Assembly: GCF_010389155.1 (NCBI RefSeq) | Contig: NC_057761.1 | Span: forward strand, 5,582,501-5,646,500 | Source: Erigeron canadensis | Taxonomy: Eukaryota > Streptophyta > Magnoliopsida > Asterales > Asteraceae | Direction of reading: 5' to 3' | DNA length: 64,000 bases | Shown: positions 33,228 through 45,038 of the stretch, piece after piece | How positions within the stretch are numbered: position 1 is the stretch's first letter | Layout of the letters: each line of letters begins with the position of its first letter | Made by a program: the position numbers and the translations under genes | Notes under the pieces: generated by a model | The model's database searches: none | What the model saw: only the letters and a program-made list of their open reading frames with translations | What the model was told of the DNA's origin: nothing

Positions 33228-35988
33228 ATGGCTCCTAAATCATCTTCTTCTTCATCTCGTTCTCGTGATGTGAATCTACTGACTGCTGAGTACAATCCAT
33301 CACAAAATGTTATTCGTGCCACTGGTGCTCCCATAAGTTCAAAACTTATTAAATTAAATCCAAATAATCCTATGGCATCTCTTCAAGGGCTTCAGGCCGC
33401 TGACTCTCTTATAGGGAGAATCCAATCCTTTCTTTGGATTTCTCCCCTCAGCGACGCCTTTTCTTTGAATCCACACAAGTTGTTTCATGACTACTTGTGT
33501 GAATTCTGGTACACTGCCTCTCTTTCGGAGGACTGCTCATCCATCTCTTTTTCTCTAAAGGATGGGTCAGTCCCGTGTACCATCACCACTGAAACGTTGA
33601 GGGAAGCCCTTAACCTCAACTACTGGAGACAAAATGAAAATCCAGTGGTGATTTCCTCCAACATAAATTTCCGCCAGGTCTTCCTTGATATGGGAAATAA
33701 GGAGATGGTGGAGGGGGATGTTTTGAAGATCAAGGGGTCCATTACAATGAAAGGGCTTTCACCATCCTGGAAGTTCTTTATGGTCCACTTGGTGGAAAGT
33801 TTGGGAGGGAGTTATGGTGGATTGGACCAGATAAACTCCTTTCAGGCAGAGATGACTTACTGCCTCTGGAATGGACTGAGGATGGATTTTGCAGGTATTC
33901 TGTTCAGAAGCCTGGTGTTCAAGCTGAAGGGCAACAGGGGTCCTTGTGTTCCCTTTTCAAGATTCCTATCCCTTTGTTTCATTCAGATTCTGGGCAGAGA
34001 AGAGTACAACAACACTCAATCCTTGTTCTCTGTGCCAGAACTGTTGAGGAATCTGGACAACCTGGTGTCCACTTCTGATGAAGTCCAGATGTCCCGAGAA
34101 TGATCTTTGCATTCTCTAAAACTGATGCACCACAATCTGGTGAGTCAGAAAGGCAACTGGGCGGGCCTCAAAATAATGAGGGACCCACCGGTTCATCTAC
34201 TGGAGCGGTAACTATGGCAGAAGCAGGAGTCCAGGCGGTCCCTAAAGCAAGAAGATCCTCTAAAAGCAGGAGATCAAGATCTGGACTTGCTACACCTGAC
34301 CAGTCACAATCTGTGATAGTGGTCTCTGAAGCCCATGCCTGTGATATTGCAACTGAGGATAGAGCAGTTGTAGTTGAGGCACCAGTCACCTCTGTCCAGG
34401 GAGAAGATGCTTCGACAATGGATCCCAGAACTGATGATACCATTGAGGCAACTCAAACTGGTCATCAGGAGTCTGAACAACTTGTTCAGCCACCCCCAAC
34501 ATTTATGGATCTTGGCAGAAATGAGGGTGAGTTTCAGCTTGAGTCTTCGGACTCATCTGAGACGGAATCTGACCAGGAGATGGCTGATGCAACTGTACTT
34601 GATCAGCTCCCTTCTCTCCTTGGTCAACTCCAAGAACCACATGTTTCAGTTTCCCCAACTAATGTACAAAGCTTAGATATACCTCCAATATTCGCTCTCA
34701 AGAGATAAATCATCTATGGAGGACAGTTCGCATGATTTGTGGAGTCTTCAGAGAGTGCAAGACAATGCAATCATGGCAGCCTCTAGATCGCCTGCCCTCT
34801 AGTCATGCCGATTTTGAAGCCATCAGGCAGGGACTAGATGCTGCCAAGGGGGAAAGGTCGGTACATGCCCCTCACACTCTTGTGAAGACTTCAAGTAAAG
34901 GGAAGGAGATAGTGGTGGCTACCAGTACTGAGGCTGGTGAGCAGGAGATTGAGGTATTTGATAATGTGGTGGTAGGAAGTGTTGATAAGGGAAAGGCCAT
35001 TGCTGATGAATCTTTGGAACCGGCCACCGATGCACCAATGTTGGAAACTGGCAATGTTGATTTGTTGCCTCCAGTTACTGAAAGCGAGAGTCAGAAGTTA
35101 GCAAGAGTGGGATACCTGGTCAAAGAAAGGAAGAAACAAATGAAGGTGAACCAATTTGAATCTAGGAGAAATCTTCCAACCCCTCTTATTGATATCACTG
35201 ATGCTCAACTCCTTGGCTTGACACTTGTTAAATACAAAAAGATCAAAGAAGATCCAAGAATAGTCAATGCACTGAAGGAGATGCTTGAAGTGGAACTGGA
35301 CAAACACTACCAGGATGATGAGGCTGAACTGGATGCAAAGTGTTTGAATGTGTCGGTGGAGAAGGCCAGAGAGATTAGGTCTGAAGGGATTCTCAAAAGG
35401 ACTGAACAAGTAAAGAAGGCAGTCACCAAAGTGGTGAATCCACCCAAGTCCAAAGGAAGAAAACAAAAAGCCTTGCCAAGAGATGCAAATCTGAGGACTT
35501 GGGTAGAACCATCTGAACCCACAACTGATGATATTCGAGCTGCTACACAAAAGCTGAGCACGAGCAAAATCAAACTGACAAATGAATCTGAAGCTCGCAC
35601 ATATTTGTCAGATGTACAGCGTCGAAGGCACAATAGAGGCAGGATTACTGATGTTAAGGTTTCAATCAAGCCTGGTGCCAAGCATTTTGTTGTTGAGGTA
35701 CAATACTTTGGTGGGCCTAAGAGGACAACTGAGAACCCGGATGTCCATCAGTATGGTCATTCCGAACATGTTAAGATGTTGAGGTTGCTGGAGGGGAGGC
35801 AAAAGAAGAATAAGGTTGAAAAAGGCTGGGAGTACGTATTGCAAAATCTTATCAAGTTCAAGGAAAATATTGAAGAAAGATTAGGCCTTGATCCTGAGGA
35901 TACTCAGCCAATTTCATCAGTCTCAAAGAGAAGGAAAACTGGCGAAGGGCCATCTGTTTTAGTTTTCCTTCTAACTATCTGCTTGTAA
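33228..35988 (+). pseudogene. RT-C aORF, broken and missing its coiled-coil section
   Basis: Starts MAPKSSSSSSRSRDVNLLT. The first 292 codons are intact (DYLCEFWYT, WRQNENPVVISSNINF, PFSRFLSLCFIQIL) and end at 34103; the frame then changes near 34095 to an acidic, Ser-rich segment ending at 34708, and again to a 418-codon part from 34732 with SSHADFEAIRQGLDAAKGER, PPKSKGRKQKALPRD and KRRKTGEGPSV. The join at about 34704 (ATTCGCT-CTCAAGAGATAAATC) corresponds in RT-B to a jump from about 13750 to about 14774, so some 1 kb including the coiled coil has been deleted. The final nine residues (LVFLLTICL) are an extension absent from RT-B. Basic runs suggest nuclear location; function unknown. Confidence 0.82.
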
Positions 35989-36225
35989 TTTTGTATACTT
36001 TCTTGTAACTTATTTGTAAATTGTGTGTATATACAAGTTGCCAGATTGTAACTCACAAGTAAGATATCTGATAAGATCTACAAACAATTAAAACAAAATC
36101 CAAGACATTTGATGATCTATAAAAATGTCTTGGAAACTTAATAGGTTTTATCAAACTCAAGTATTTCAAACTTAAACTTGTATAGAAACAAGTTTGAAAT
36201 CACTTGACAATATTTCAGGACAATT

Positions 36226-36233
36226 AGGGGGAA
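36226..36233 (+). promoter_or_regulatory. RT-C 3' polypurine tract
   Basis: AGGGGGAA directly upstream of TTTGTTAGG at the 3' LTR start; primes second-strand DNA in LTR elements. Confidence 0.85.
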
Positions 36234-36235
36234 TT

Positions 36236-37166
36236 TGTTAGGTCCAGATTCAACTAAACTGGAGCTCTCCAGTGACATCTGGAGAGCATGAGAAATTGTC
36301 CGAAATATTAGAAGTCCAGTTGCATTGTACAGGTTTAGCAACTGATGACTTCCTCCAGTTGAGATCAGAAGACTAGAATCTGAAGACCTTCCAGTTGAAG
36401 TCAAAGACAACAAATGGAAGATAGAGATTGGCAATGGCAGCGAAGCCCAGTTGACAATCTACCAGATTAATCAACTGGAGAATCCTCCAGTGTAAATGCT
36501 CTTACAAAGCTTTACACTGATTACGAGGAGGACCTTTTTACTCTACATCCTTTTAACCGGACAATGATATTGTCTTTGGATAAAGATACAAAGATGTAGA
36601 GTGGTTGAATAAAGTAACCTTTTGTCTTACTTTATTTAACACACACAAAGGATTATTTTAACAATACTTTTGTGTGCTGTCAACCATATCTGTACGTCGA
36701 AGTTGAGATCCCCATGCTCAATCTTCGACTATAAATAGAGGTCCTTGCACAAGCATTTTCAACAACTTTGCAAATACATATATTCTGCAATATTGGTGAA
36801 CTTGTGCAATATTCTCTCAATCGCAAAAAGGAACATTTCACAACTCTAAGTGTTTCGATTGTTTAGGAGAATTTCCATGTTTAGATCAATTGTAATTCAT
36901 GGGTTGTTAGGATATTTACATTCTTGTATTATCTTGGTTCCGCAACAACCTTGTATTTTATTTAAACAAGTAATAAATAAAATACACTTAAAAATTACAT
37001 ATTGTCTCACCAGTTTATATACTCGTCATTTATATTATTGCAATGTATTAATATTCTGTCACCTTAATACTTAATTCCAGTTAACCTGGTACACGATCAA
37101 TCTAAACTGGTCACATCCAGATTAATTGATCGTGTTGCAAAGTTCACTCACCATCGACATAGAGGT
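36236..37166 (+). repeat. RT-C 3' LTR
   Basis: Same 931-bp length as the 5' LTR; seven differences seen (for example GTCCAGATTC for GTCCAGTTTC at the start, TACACTG for TACTCTG, CCATGT for CCAAGT). TATA box at 36730-36737 and hairpin at 36952-36986. The match ends at AGAGGT or one base later, followed by GTCTTCAGC. Confidence 0.9.
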
Positions 37167-38014
37167 GTCTTCAGCACCCATCTAGTAATAGTTGGGACTT
37201 ACATATTTTATCCATGAATGGTTTAAGATCATTCTAAAATGCCATTACCGGTTGCACACATGGGAATGATAGTGCGAAAGAAAGTAATTTTGAGGGTGAA
37301 AGGTTGCTATTGGCTTGAAAGCTGAGGTTACTCGCTCTTGGGTGATATAGAGGTGTAATCGTAAGAGAGATACGAGCCTTGCTCACATGTATTCGATGAG
37401 TCGAATATTGGCTGACCCGCCCGAGATCACTTCTTGGATTATATGTCAATTAAGTGAATCTTGAAGTGATTCCATCCGTGAGTATCCTTAGACTTGTTAA
37501 ATGCATAGGCGTAGGCCTGGACCATATCGATCATTTACTTTGATTTAGTCCCGAACCGGGACACTTAACCGACCGCAGTTTGGCTACTTTTTGTAAATGT
37601 GAGATATGAAAAGGGCGTATGCATTTAGTAATAGGAATTTGCTCCTAATTGTGGTTTGATAGTAAACTTGGTCAATGACAGCTTGATATAGTAGTGAAAT
37701 GTATGGCCATACTGTGAATCATTCGGAATGCTATTATAAAGGACATCATAAAACGGTTTATATTCTATATGGCAATTGACTTAATCCTCTTGCCATTGTG
37801 GAATGCATTATTAAGAGTAAATGGGACACGAATGTACTTGCGAAAGTGAACGCATAAAGGATAAAATTATTTAAGGTTGTTAAGGAAACCGTCATAGGGA
37901 TGATGATGATGGAAGTTTTCTGGAAAAACAAACCTCAGAGGCATACTTCGGGTTGCTAGTAACAAGGTATGTCATTATGGTTATTAGGATCTACGAAGAG
38001 TCCACAAGTGGGAG
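37167..38014 (+). mobile_element. internal 3' part of another LTR element (non-coding)
   Basis: No protein similarity seen; the longest frames are shadows. It ends in the purine tract AAGTGGGAG immediately before the LTR at 38015, so I read it as the 3' internal region of that LTR element. The left part may be foreign, since RT-C joins here without a target duplication. Confidence 0.45.
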
Positions 38015-39180
38015 TGTTGAAATTGTGTGAACTTTCGTAGACCCGATTAACCATATGTTTTCGAATCTTTGAGCCCATAGGGTCATACACAATAGAACAT
38101 CTTTAATGTTTAACCATAATGCTAAGGAATGATATTTGATCAATTACGCATTTAATTAAACTAATTTTAATTAAATTATTCGTTTATAAATTAACGCGAG
38201 TTAATTGAGGATAAATGGATAAACCGACAAAATAATATTTATAGAAACCAATTAAAGTTTACTTTAATCGATTGATAGATAAGCGTATTAGTTAAATGAT
38301 TTTAACTAATTAAATGAGTGAACAGGTTAGATAATTAATTAGTTAATAGTCCAAATTAATTAATATGTTATTAATTGATAAGGAATGCCCGGTCCATCAT
38401 ACCAAGGCCTCAAGGACGGTTCTAGGACCTTCCCTTGAGAAGGTGGATGAAATTTAGGGACTAAATTTAGGGTTTTTAGTTTTCTAATTTCATTAGAAGA
38501 CTTCCCTATATAAACCCCTAAATCCATAGTTAATTCATTCATAAAAGAAAACCCTAAACACACACAAAAGGTGAAAATCCATTTTCTCCTTTTGTGTGGT
38601 TCGAAATTCTCAATCCAAAGAAACCAAAACTCCAAATTGTTTTAGGTTTAATTATTTAAGATTTTAATTTAAGGCTTAAATTAGTTTCAACGAAGTTCAC
38701 TTTGTGTTTGGAGGGTACAAGATTCGAATTCTTCTTAGAACCCTAAGAAGGTTTCGAATTCGATTCTCTTACTATTAGAGAAGTCGAATTCGACTTTAGG
38801 GATATAGTTAGGGTTGCGGTTGGTTGCGGTCGTAAACTTAAAGGTGTCTAGCAGATCCTTGGTTAAGACATTATTCGTGTACGCACTTACGGAGGGTTTA
38901 TACACTTGGAATCTCATTTACGAAATCTTCTACATCATGAAGGATCTTGTCTACCGCAACGAGGTTAGTTTTGTAGTTATGAAGTTACTCATATTGCATT
39001 GCATAGTGATTCTGAGCAAGAGATATTAAATATACTAATAGTTTATTAACATGCTTCCGCTGCGTACTTTGATTTAATAAAGTTGTTTTATTAAAAGGTT
39101 TTATGAAAATTTTAATTTATCATTCAAACCGGATCAGTCACCCAACCATTTAATGTTATCCGGTTAATGATATCACAACA
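38015..39180 (+). repeat. 1166-bp 3' LTR of a separate element
   Basis: Begins TGTTGAAATTGTG right after a purine tract and ends ATATCACAACA, giving inverted TGTTG...CAACA ends. A TATATAAA box (38507-38514) is followed by a leader with AAAACCCTAAACACACAC. The LTR abuts LINE sequence at 39181, so this element inserted into a LINE. No 5' partner LTR is in the window. Confidence 0.7.
38507..38514 (+). promoter_or_regulatory. TATA box in the 38015-39180 LTR
   Basis: TATATAAA followed by CCCCTAAATCC, in the middle of the LTR, as expected at a U3/R boundary. Confidence 0.5.
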
Positions 39181-39188
39181 GGAGGAAC

Positions 39189-40440
39189 AAGAACATGTCA
39201 TATGTAGGAAGAATTCAAATGATTGCCTCTGTTTTGGCATCTATGCAAGTGTATTGGGCTTCTGTCTTTCTACTGCCTATTTCAGTAGTTAAAGACTTGG
39301 GAAAATTGTTTAAAAGGTTCTTATGGAATGTTGTTGCCTCAACCAAAAGTAAAGCAAAGGTTGCTTGGAAAGATGTATGCAAGCCAAAAGAGAAAGGTGG
39401 TTTGGGGATAAAAGACAAAAGGAAATGGAATGAAGTACTGATTATAAGATGGGACTTCTGCGGGTAATAAGAAGCTTAAAAAATGAAGCCCGTTTCTTTG
39501 AAATCCCACTATAGTAATGCCAATAAAAAGAGAAAATAGTTTTTGAAAATTGTTGAAAATAAAGACTCCTTATGGGATAAATGAGTAAATGTGGTGAAGC
39601 TTAAAAACAAGAGTATTTGGAGCTATCAAGTGGATAGGACTGAGAGTTAGGGTTGGAAAACCATGATGGAAATAATGGACTTAGTTAAACAACATGTGAT
39701 TGTTGAGATAGGAGATGGACAAAGGACATCAATGTGGTATGATAAGAGGTGTGTGGAAGGCCCTCTATGTGATTTCATCAATAGAAGAGCTTTATATGAT
39801 GCTAGACTTGAAGATGATATTACATTTTAACAAAATTATAGATAATGGGAGTTGGAAGTGGCCTGATGGATGGACAGAACATTATCCTATCATCAGAAAT
39901 ATTGGTGTTCCATATATTTACAATGGGAAAGAAGGTAAACTGATGTGGCATACCAAAAATAACCAGAAAGTGGTGTTCTCTACAAAACAAGCATGGAATG
40001 ACTTGAGGGATGAGTGGCTAAGTGTGTAATAGAAGAATGTGATATGGTTTAATCCAAGGCATGCATTTATTATATGGTTGGCAGTACAAGAAAAGCTTCT
40101 AACCCAAAATGTAGACTTTAAATGTGTGTTCTGCAACGATATTGCAGACAGCCATGACCACCTCTTCTTTAAGTGTGTTTATATTAGAGAAATATGGAAG
40201 GAATTAAGTCAACTTATGTATCAAGTTCAAGACTTGGATAGTTTACAAGATGTGATCAGAATATTGGCCAGAGAAAGAGAAAACAACAAGCTAGGAGTGG
40301 TGGTGAATAAGCTTCTTGTGGCAGCAGTTGTATATCAAATATGGCAAGAAAAAAATGCTAGACTTTTTACGAATCAAGAAAGGAACAGGGATATTTTATA
40401 TCAAGTCATAAGGAACAGAGTGTCAGATACATGCTTATAA
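39189..40440 (+). pseudogene. LINE RT C-terminal region with zf-RVT domain
   Basis: Reads MSYVGRIQMIASVLASMQVY, then FLLPISVVKDLGKLFKRFLW and KAKVAWKDVCKPKEKGGLGI, the conserved segment after the plant LINE RT core. Later come KGVWKALYVISSIEEL, KNNQKVVFSTKQAWNDLR and the zf-RVT signature (WLAVQEKLLTQ, FKCVFCNDIADSHDHLFFKC) ending VSDTCL at 40440. Lesions: a shift near 39455-39700 and a stop at 40027. The endonuclease and RT catalytic core are missing. Inactive fragment. Confidence 0.85.
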
Positions 40441-40870
40441 CCATCAAAGTAAAAAAAAAAAACAAAAAAAAACAAGAAATGTGGAAAAGATTGAAGCTAT
40501 GTGGGAGTTGAATTGGATGGGCAATACATTAATAGCTATATGAGGATGTAGTATTGATTTGGCTACACTGTCATGCAAGATGGGATTACTTGGTTCTATA
40601 CTGGTACACTCAAGACATCCATGTTGCTGGCTTGGTTTGAAGGATTTTAAATAATGGAATTATGTGGAGAATGACCGGTTTGATATAGTTGTCAGCTTAT
40701 GGTAAGTATTGTATTTTATATATAGAATGTGTGTTATGGAATTGAGTTAGGATTTCTGAAGGTAGTATTGATTTTTAATTGAAGTACTTGGGTTTGTCCA
40801 AGCTACTTATTCTTGTAAATGTGTAAATAATTTAGACAGTAATATAATTCACATTTTCAACAAAAAAAAA
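39189..40870 (+). mobile_element. 3' end of an L1-type LINE
   Basis: Contains the tail of a LINE reverse transcriptase ORF (to 40440) and a 430-base 3' untranslated region ending in CAACAAAAAAAAAG. The 5' part has been cut off by the LTR element at 39180. Confidence 0.8.
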
Positions 40871-42106
40871 GTAATAATAATGCGTATTTTTTATTCTAAA
40901 TACTAATTAACGTACATCTATGTTTTAAATTTTTTTTTAACAGCAGTAGTGATTGGACTCTAACCAATATCCAAAGCTTTTAAGCAAGATGCCTGATTTG
41001 CGAAGACAATCCGAAGGCAAAAATCCGGCGATGTTTGACTTGGTTTCCAGTCCGGTTATTCATAGTTCAACTGCTTTAATCAATCAGGTTGACCTCGACG
41101 TTGAAACATTGTTTTGTATCAGCATATGGACTTTGACAAATAGTTTTGTCTATTCCACGTTAACGAACACAAAAATTAAAGAGTCGTTAATTGTCAGGTA
41201 TACAATTTTCTGTAAAAAGAAACAAAAACTTTAAAAAGAAAAAATTAAAACAAAGGCCAAAACAAAAGTACAAGTTATGGCATTACAAAACAAAGAAATG
41301 AATGTAAAAAAAAAACACAAACGAGAAAATAAAAATACCCATAATAACACCAAATTTATCAAGACAGCATAAGTACCATTTTTCACATAGCAATCCCTAG
41401 TTAAAAACATCAAGGGGATTTTGATTACCAATAAATTTGAGACATACATATTATATAAATACGTAGTATTATATCTTATAATTTTTGGGTCTTGTAGGTT
41501 TTTGACAACAAATGTATCGTCTAAAGAGCCCATATATTTCTTGGGCGTCAAAATAATGTTGTCTCTGTCAAAATAATACCTAGAGAAAACACTTTGAGGG
41601 AATATCTCGTTTCTAGTAAAGTTCTAAGGTCGTTGGGGACCAAACTTTAAATAAAATACAAACATCATTTTTTGGTATTTTAATAATTTTACCAATTTGT
41701 ATACTTAAATGATGTACAGTATGACAATAGGATTTTTCTACGTAGTAAATATATTTTATGGCTGTTTGCGATAGTTATTCTCTCATTTATTCTAACAAGA
41801 AGGCGAGCTTCTCTACTTTGATTATATATAAAACTCTTTTGTTACATGATTCATAATTTATTTATTTTTCTCTAAGTAAATTTTGAGTAAATTCAGGTTG
41901 CACAACTACAAGCAAAAAAGGTTTACTATTTCAAGTTCTTATAGATTTAGTATTTTCGTTTGAAGGTTTTTATGGGGGTGGGTGGTTATTTGATAAGTTG
42001 TAAGATAACCCATCATATCATATTTAGCTTCATAAACATTGAAGAACGTAAATGTTATGTAGTATGCAGAGGATAACACCATCAGGCAAAAATCAACCCG
42101 ACCAAG
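40871..42106. other. AT-rich intergenic DNA
   Basis: Mostly non-coding. A plus-strand stretch at 40953-41234 is open (with MPDLRRQSEGKNPAMFDLV) but has no convincing start or relatives I recognise; it may be a gene scrap. Nothing else is supported. Confidence 0.35.
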
Positions 42107-42227
42107 GTATTAGCGGCGACATCGCCGTTAATACTCTGACACTGACAGGGGCCCGCTAATTTCTCGTTCAGATTTACCATTGCAGACATGGGGGCCCGCA
42201 ATATTAGCGGCGACGTCGCCGCTAATA
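42107..42227. repeat. paired GC-rich palindromes, CACTA-like
   Basis: TATTAGCGGCGAC followed by its complement GTCGCCGCTAATA forms a perfect 26-bp palindrome at 42202-42227. A near copy with two mismatched pairs, ending GTATTA...TAATAC, lies at 42107-42134, and both have GGGCCCGC close by. TTAGCGGCGAC words are, from memory, common in the sub-terminal repeats of plant CACTA transposons; no CACTA ends were found, so this is a fragment at best. Confidence 0.55.
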
Positions 42228-42735
42228 ACGTCTGTGGTGGGGTTACACATTTTCCCCTAGTAGGGTTACACATCCCGTTATTCTATTAGTTTTGTTACAT
42301 TTTGTTATATGTTCCATCAACGACAACTGAAAAAATCCCCACAAGTTGTTTTTAACATGATTAGTCATGTTAAAAAAATATCAAACTTTTGATTACATTC
42401 AGGGGTCAATATTCAAAGATAACTTTTAAATCTTGTCTATTAATTTTAATCAATGGATCAAGATTTTACCTAACATGATGTTAGGGAACTTAAGGAAATC
42501 TCCCCCCTATTTATAAACGGACATCATAAATAACGCACAACCCATCGTTATATTATTAAAAATAATCTACCAATAAACTAAAACAGGATTAACATGTTCT
42601 TGAAACGACACGTGGTGTAATCCTTAATCGACACGTGTCCTTTTAATTTATTTACTTTGTTATATTATCTTTTTTAGTTGTATATAAATTCAATTTCCTT
42701 ATCAGACTTAGAATTAAACTCTAACTCTAGACTTA

Positions 42736-43013
42736 TCTATATTATATTATAAAAGAAATAGCTCCTTTTATTTATGGAAGTGTTGAAAATATGTAATATT
42801 TTTACTTACCAACCCTTAAAATATTTCAAATACACTACCCCATAACATTAATGATTAATTTACACTACCAATCCTTTATTCTTTAATATATTTTCATTAA
42901 CCATTTACATCAATTATCCACACCACTCGACGTCGTCTCCACCACCAACACTCGGCCCCCCACAACAACGGCATTGTCACGACCACCGCCGCATTGTGCG
43001 GGTAACGTGCTAG
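42736..43013 (+). mobile_element. non-autonomous Helitron (278 bp)
   Basis: Begins A|TCTATATTATATTATAAAAG and ends GCATTGTGCGGGTAACGTGCTAG|T, with a GC-rich segment capable of a hairpin (CCGC...GCGGG) some 10 bases before the CTAG end. Insertion between A and T and the lack of a target duplication fit Helitrons. The interior has a CCACCACC-rich stretch seen also in the copies at 52829 and 53583. Confidence 0.75.
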
Positions 43014-44616
43014 TTAATATAAAAGAGATTATAACCTTATTTGATTGATATTTTCTCATTAATAAATTGTCTCTTTATTCTCAATTCTTCAACTCCCACT
43101 ACTTATATTAATTTTAATAAGTTATTAACATGAAGACTTAAAAAACTTGAGTTTATGATCCGAAATGACAAGGCTATTTGTCATCATCCACTATATTTGC
43201 AAGTTCAGCTTTTGATATGGTTCTAAAAATTTAAGATAAATCCAAAACTTTAACTAAACATATATTGTATTTATCGTTACTGTTTATTATAATTTAGCTT
43301 CAATCATCGATTTATTTTAACCACAATTTCTTTCGTACTCACAAATCATATATGAGGTATATTTGAATTTTTTTATGATACAACTTATATAGTTACCCTA
43401 CATCATACGGATATTATATTAGTATATAAATAAACCCGTATATTTATAAATCGTTAGAGTAAACCCATAATCCTTGTCCTTTAATCGTCGCTTGATAGAA
43501 AAACGATGAATTTAACCAATCGCTGGAGTGTGCCAATAGCGTCTTTTAAGCGATGCTCATCAACAAATAAAACCGTTGAGTATAGTTGGGAAAAGTCTTA
43601 CAACTTATTATTTGCTTTTGAAATTTTGAGATCTAGAATTTGACGGGATTTTACACTTGATGTTTATTGATGTTTGATCTTTCATATGTCATAGAGTATA
43701 TTTTAGATGTTTGACTTATTTTGATATTGATGTCCTATACTTTTGTTTTGTAATAACTACTAATATTTTAGAATTTTGCAGATAACAAGCATGTTTTAAG
43801 TTTTTCAAGATAGAGAAATAATGTATACTGTAATTTAGTGCAAAACATAAAGCGATCCTTGTAATTAACTATCTATATAATATATCAGTTTTTGTGACCA
43901 CACCTTTGCGGTTCGGATCATATGAATAAAATGATTTTGCATGTAGAATGATAAAATAAGAGTAATATGCACTATGCAGATCATAAATTTCCTCTTATAA
44001 AAATGTAAAGAATTAAAAAAAAAAAAAAAAAAATTTTCTCGAAAGATGATAAAAGCAAGTGAGAGGCAAGAAGCAAATGGCAAAAAGACAAAACAGGTTG
44101 AAAGAAAGGAATGCAATAAAAAGACTTGTTTAATATGTGATGGTAGACATGACATACGAGGGTGAAGTGATATTAAAAAGTTATGGAACATAAATGGAGA
44201 AACAGAAATTTAATTGTCAAAAATAAAAGAAAGAAAGAAAGATGATGTATTAACGTTCTATGCTGGCAATAAACAGTATAGTTTCATATGTCCACCAGAT
44301 AAAGATTGGATAAGCTGGGGGGATACATCTTTTTTTTCTTATGAAATGGAGTTTAAGAGTGGAGTGTTTTTCTACTCCTCAATCCCCATCTCACTTCATG
44401 CCTCTAGTTTTCTTCCTTTTCCCTTAAAAACGGTTAGTATTAATTAATTTGATGCATTAAAATTTGTATTTTGTCTTGTGAAAATTCAAAGAGCGGTTAT
44501 TGATAGATAAAGTACTACTTTTTATGCATGTAATAAGTTCTTCATTTTCCAAAAAATAAATAAGGAAGAAAGTATAGAAAAAAAAAAAAATAGGAAGCAA
44601 AATAGGCACTATGGTG
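43014..44616. other. AT-rich intergenic DNA
   Basis: No gene supported. Contains a poly-A run near 44016-44033 and purine-rich stretches. Short open frames are low-complexity. Confidence 0.4.
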
Positions 44617-44621
44617 ATGGT

Positions 44622-45038
44622 TTTTACGGATCAAAACCATTGCAAGGTATGAGACTTGTCCAACATCGGTTGTATGGGAAACCAATTTGGGGTTTATATA
44701 CCAAATGGGCTCTCTCATCAATTAGGCTAGTCTTTTGGGTTGTGTTCTCTCATTTGGTATGTAACAATGGTATCAGAGCCAACTCGGAGTGGTGGCCTAT
44801 GGAGTGGTGGCTTGGACCCAAAAGGAAAAAGGTGCCAACCGTGACCAACATAGCCGTGACCAACGAGGACGTCGGTCTCTAAGGGGGAACAATTGTTACG
44901 GATCAAAACCATTGCAATGTATGAGATTTGTCCCACATCGGTTGTATTGGAAACCAATGTGAGGTTTATATACCAAATGGGCTCTCTCACCTATTAGGCT
45001 AGTCTTTTGGGTTGTGTTATCTCATTTGGTATGTAACA
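44622..45038 (+). mobile_element. TRIM retrotransposon with intact target duplication
   Basis: Two 145-bp direct terminal repeats (44622-44766 and 44894-45038) enclose 127 bases holding a primer site TGGTATCAGAGC (44768-44779) and a purine tract AAGGGGGAA (44881-44889). The right repeat begins TGTTACGG and ends ATGTAACA; the left begins TTTTACGG. I count about ten differences between repeats. ATGGT flanks both sides (44617-44621 and 45039-45043), a perfect 5-bp duplication. It has no coding capacity and would be moved by proteins from other copia elements. Confidence 0.9.

Larger units (their letters stand above)
25758..37166 (+). mobile_element. RT-C: complete Sirevirus-type copia retrotransposon
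   Basis: An 11.4-kb element with two 931-bp LTRs, Met-tRNA primer site, gag with zinc knuckle, pol in copia order (protease, integrase, RT, RNase H), a purine tract after pol, an aORF with its own promoter-like region, a final purine tract and the 3' LTR. Aligning the LTRs by eye I count seven substitutions and no net length change (about 99.2% identity), so insertion was recent. Even so, gag has a frameshift, pol a stop and a frameshift, and aORF two frame changes plus a large deletion, so it is non-autonomous now. The 5-bp flanks (TATTT and GTCTT) do not match. Confidence 0.92.

Noticed and set aside
40940..41234. Possible exon after a T-rich stretch ending AACAG
   Set aside because: The open frame (from 40953) is preceded by an in-frame stop after the supposed splice site, so the acceptor and the frame do not agree.
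44618..44882. Short open frame over the TRIM as a gene
   Set aside because: The frame overlaps the terminal repeat, primer site and interior; TRIM elements are non-coding.
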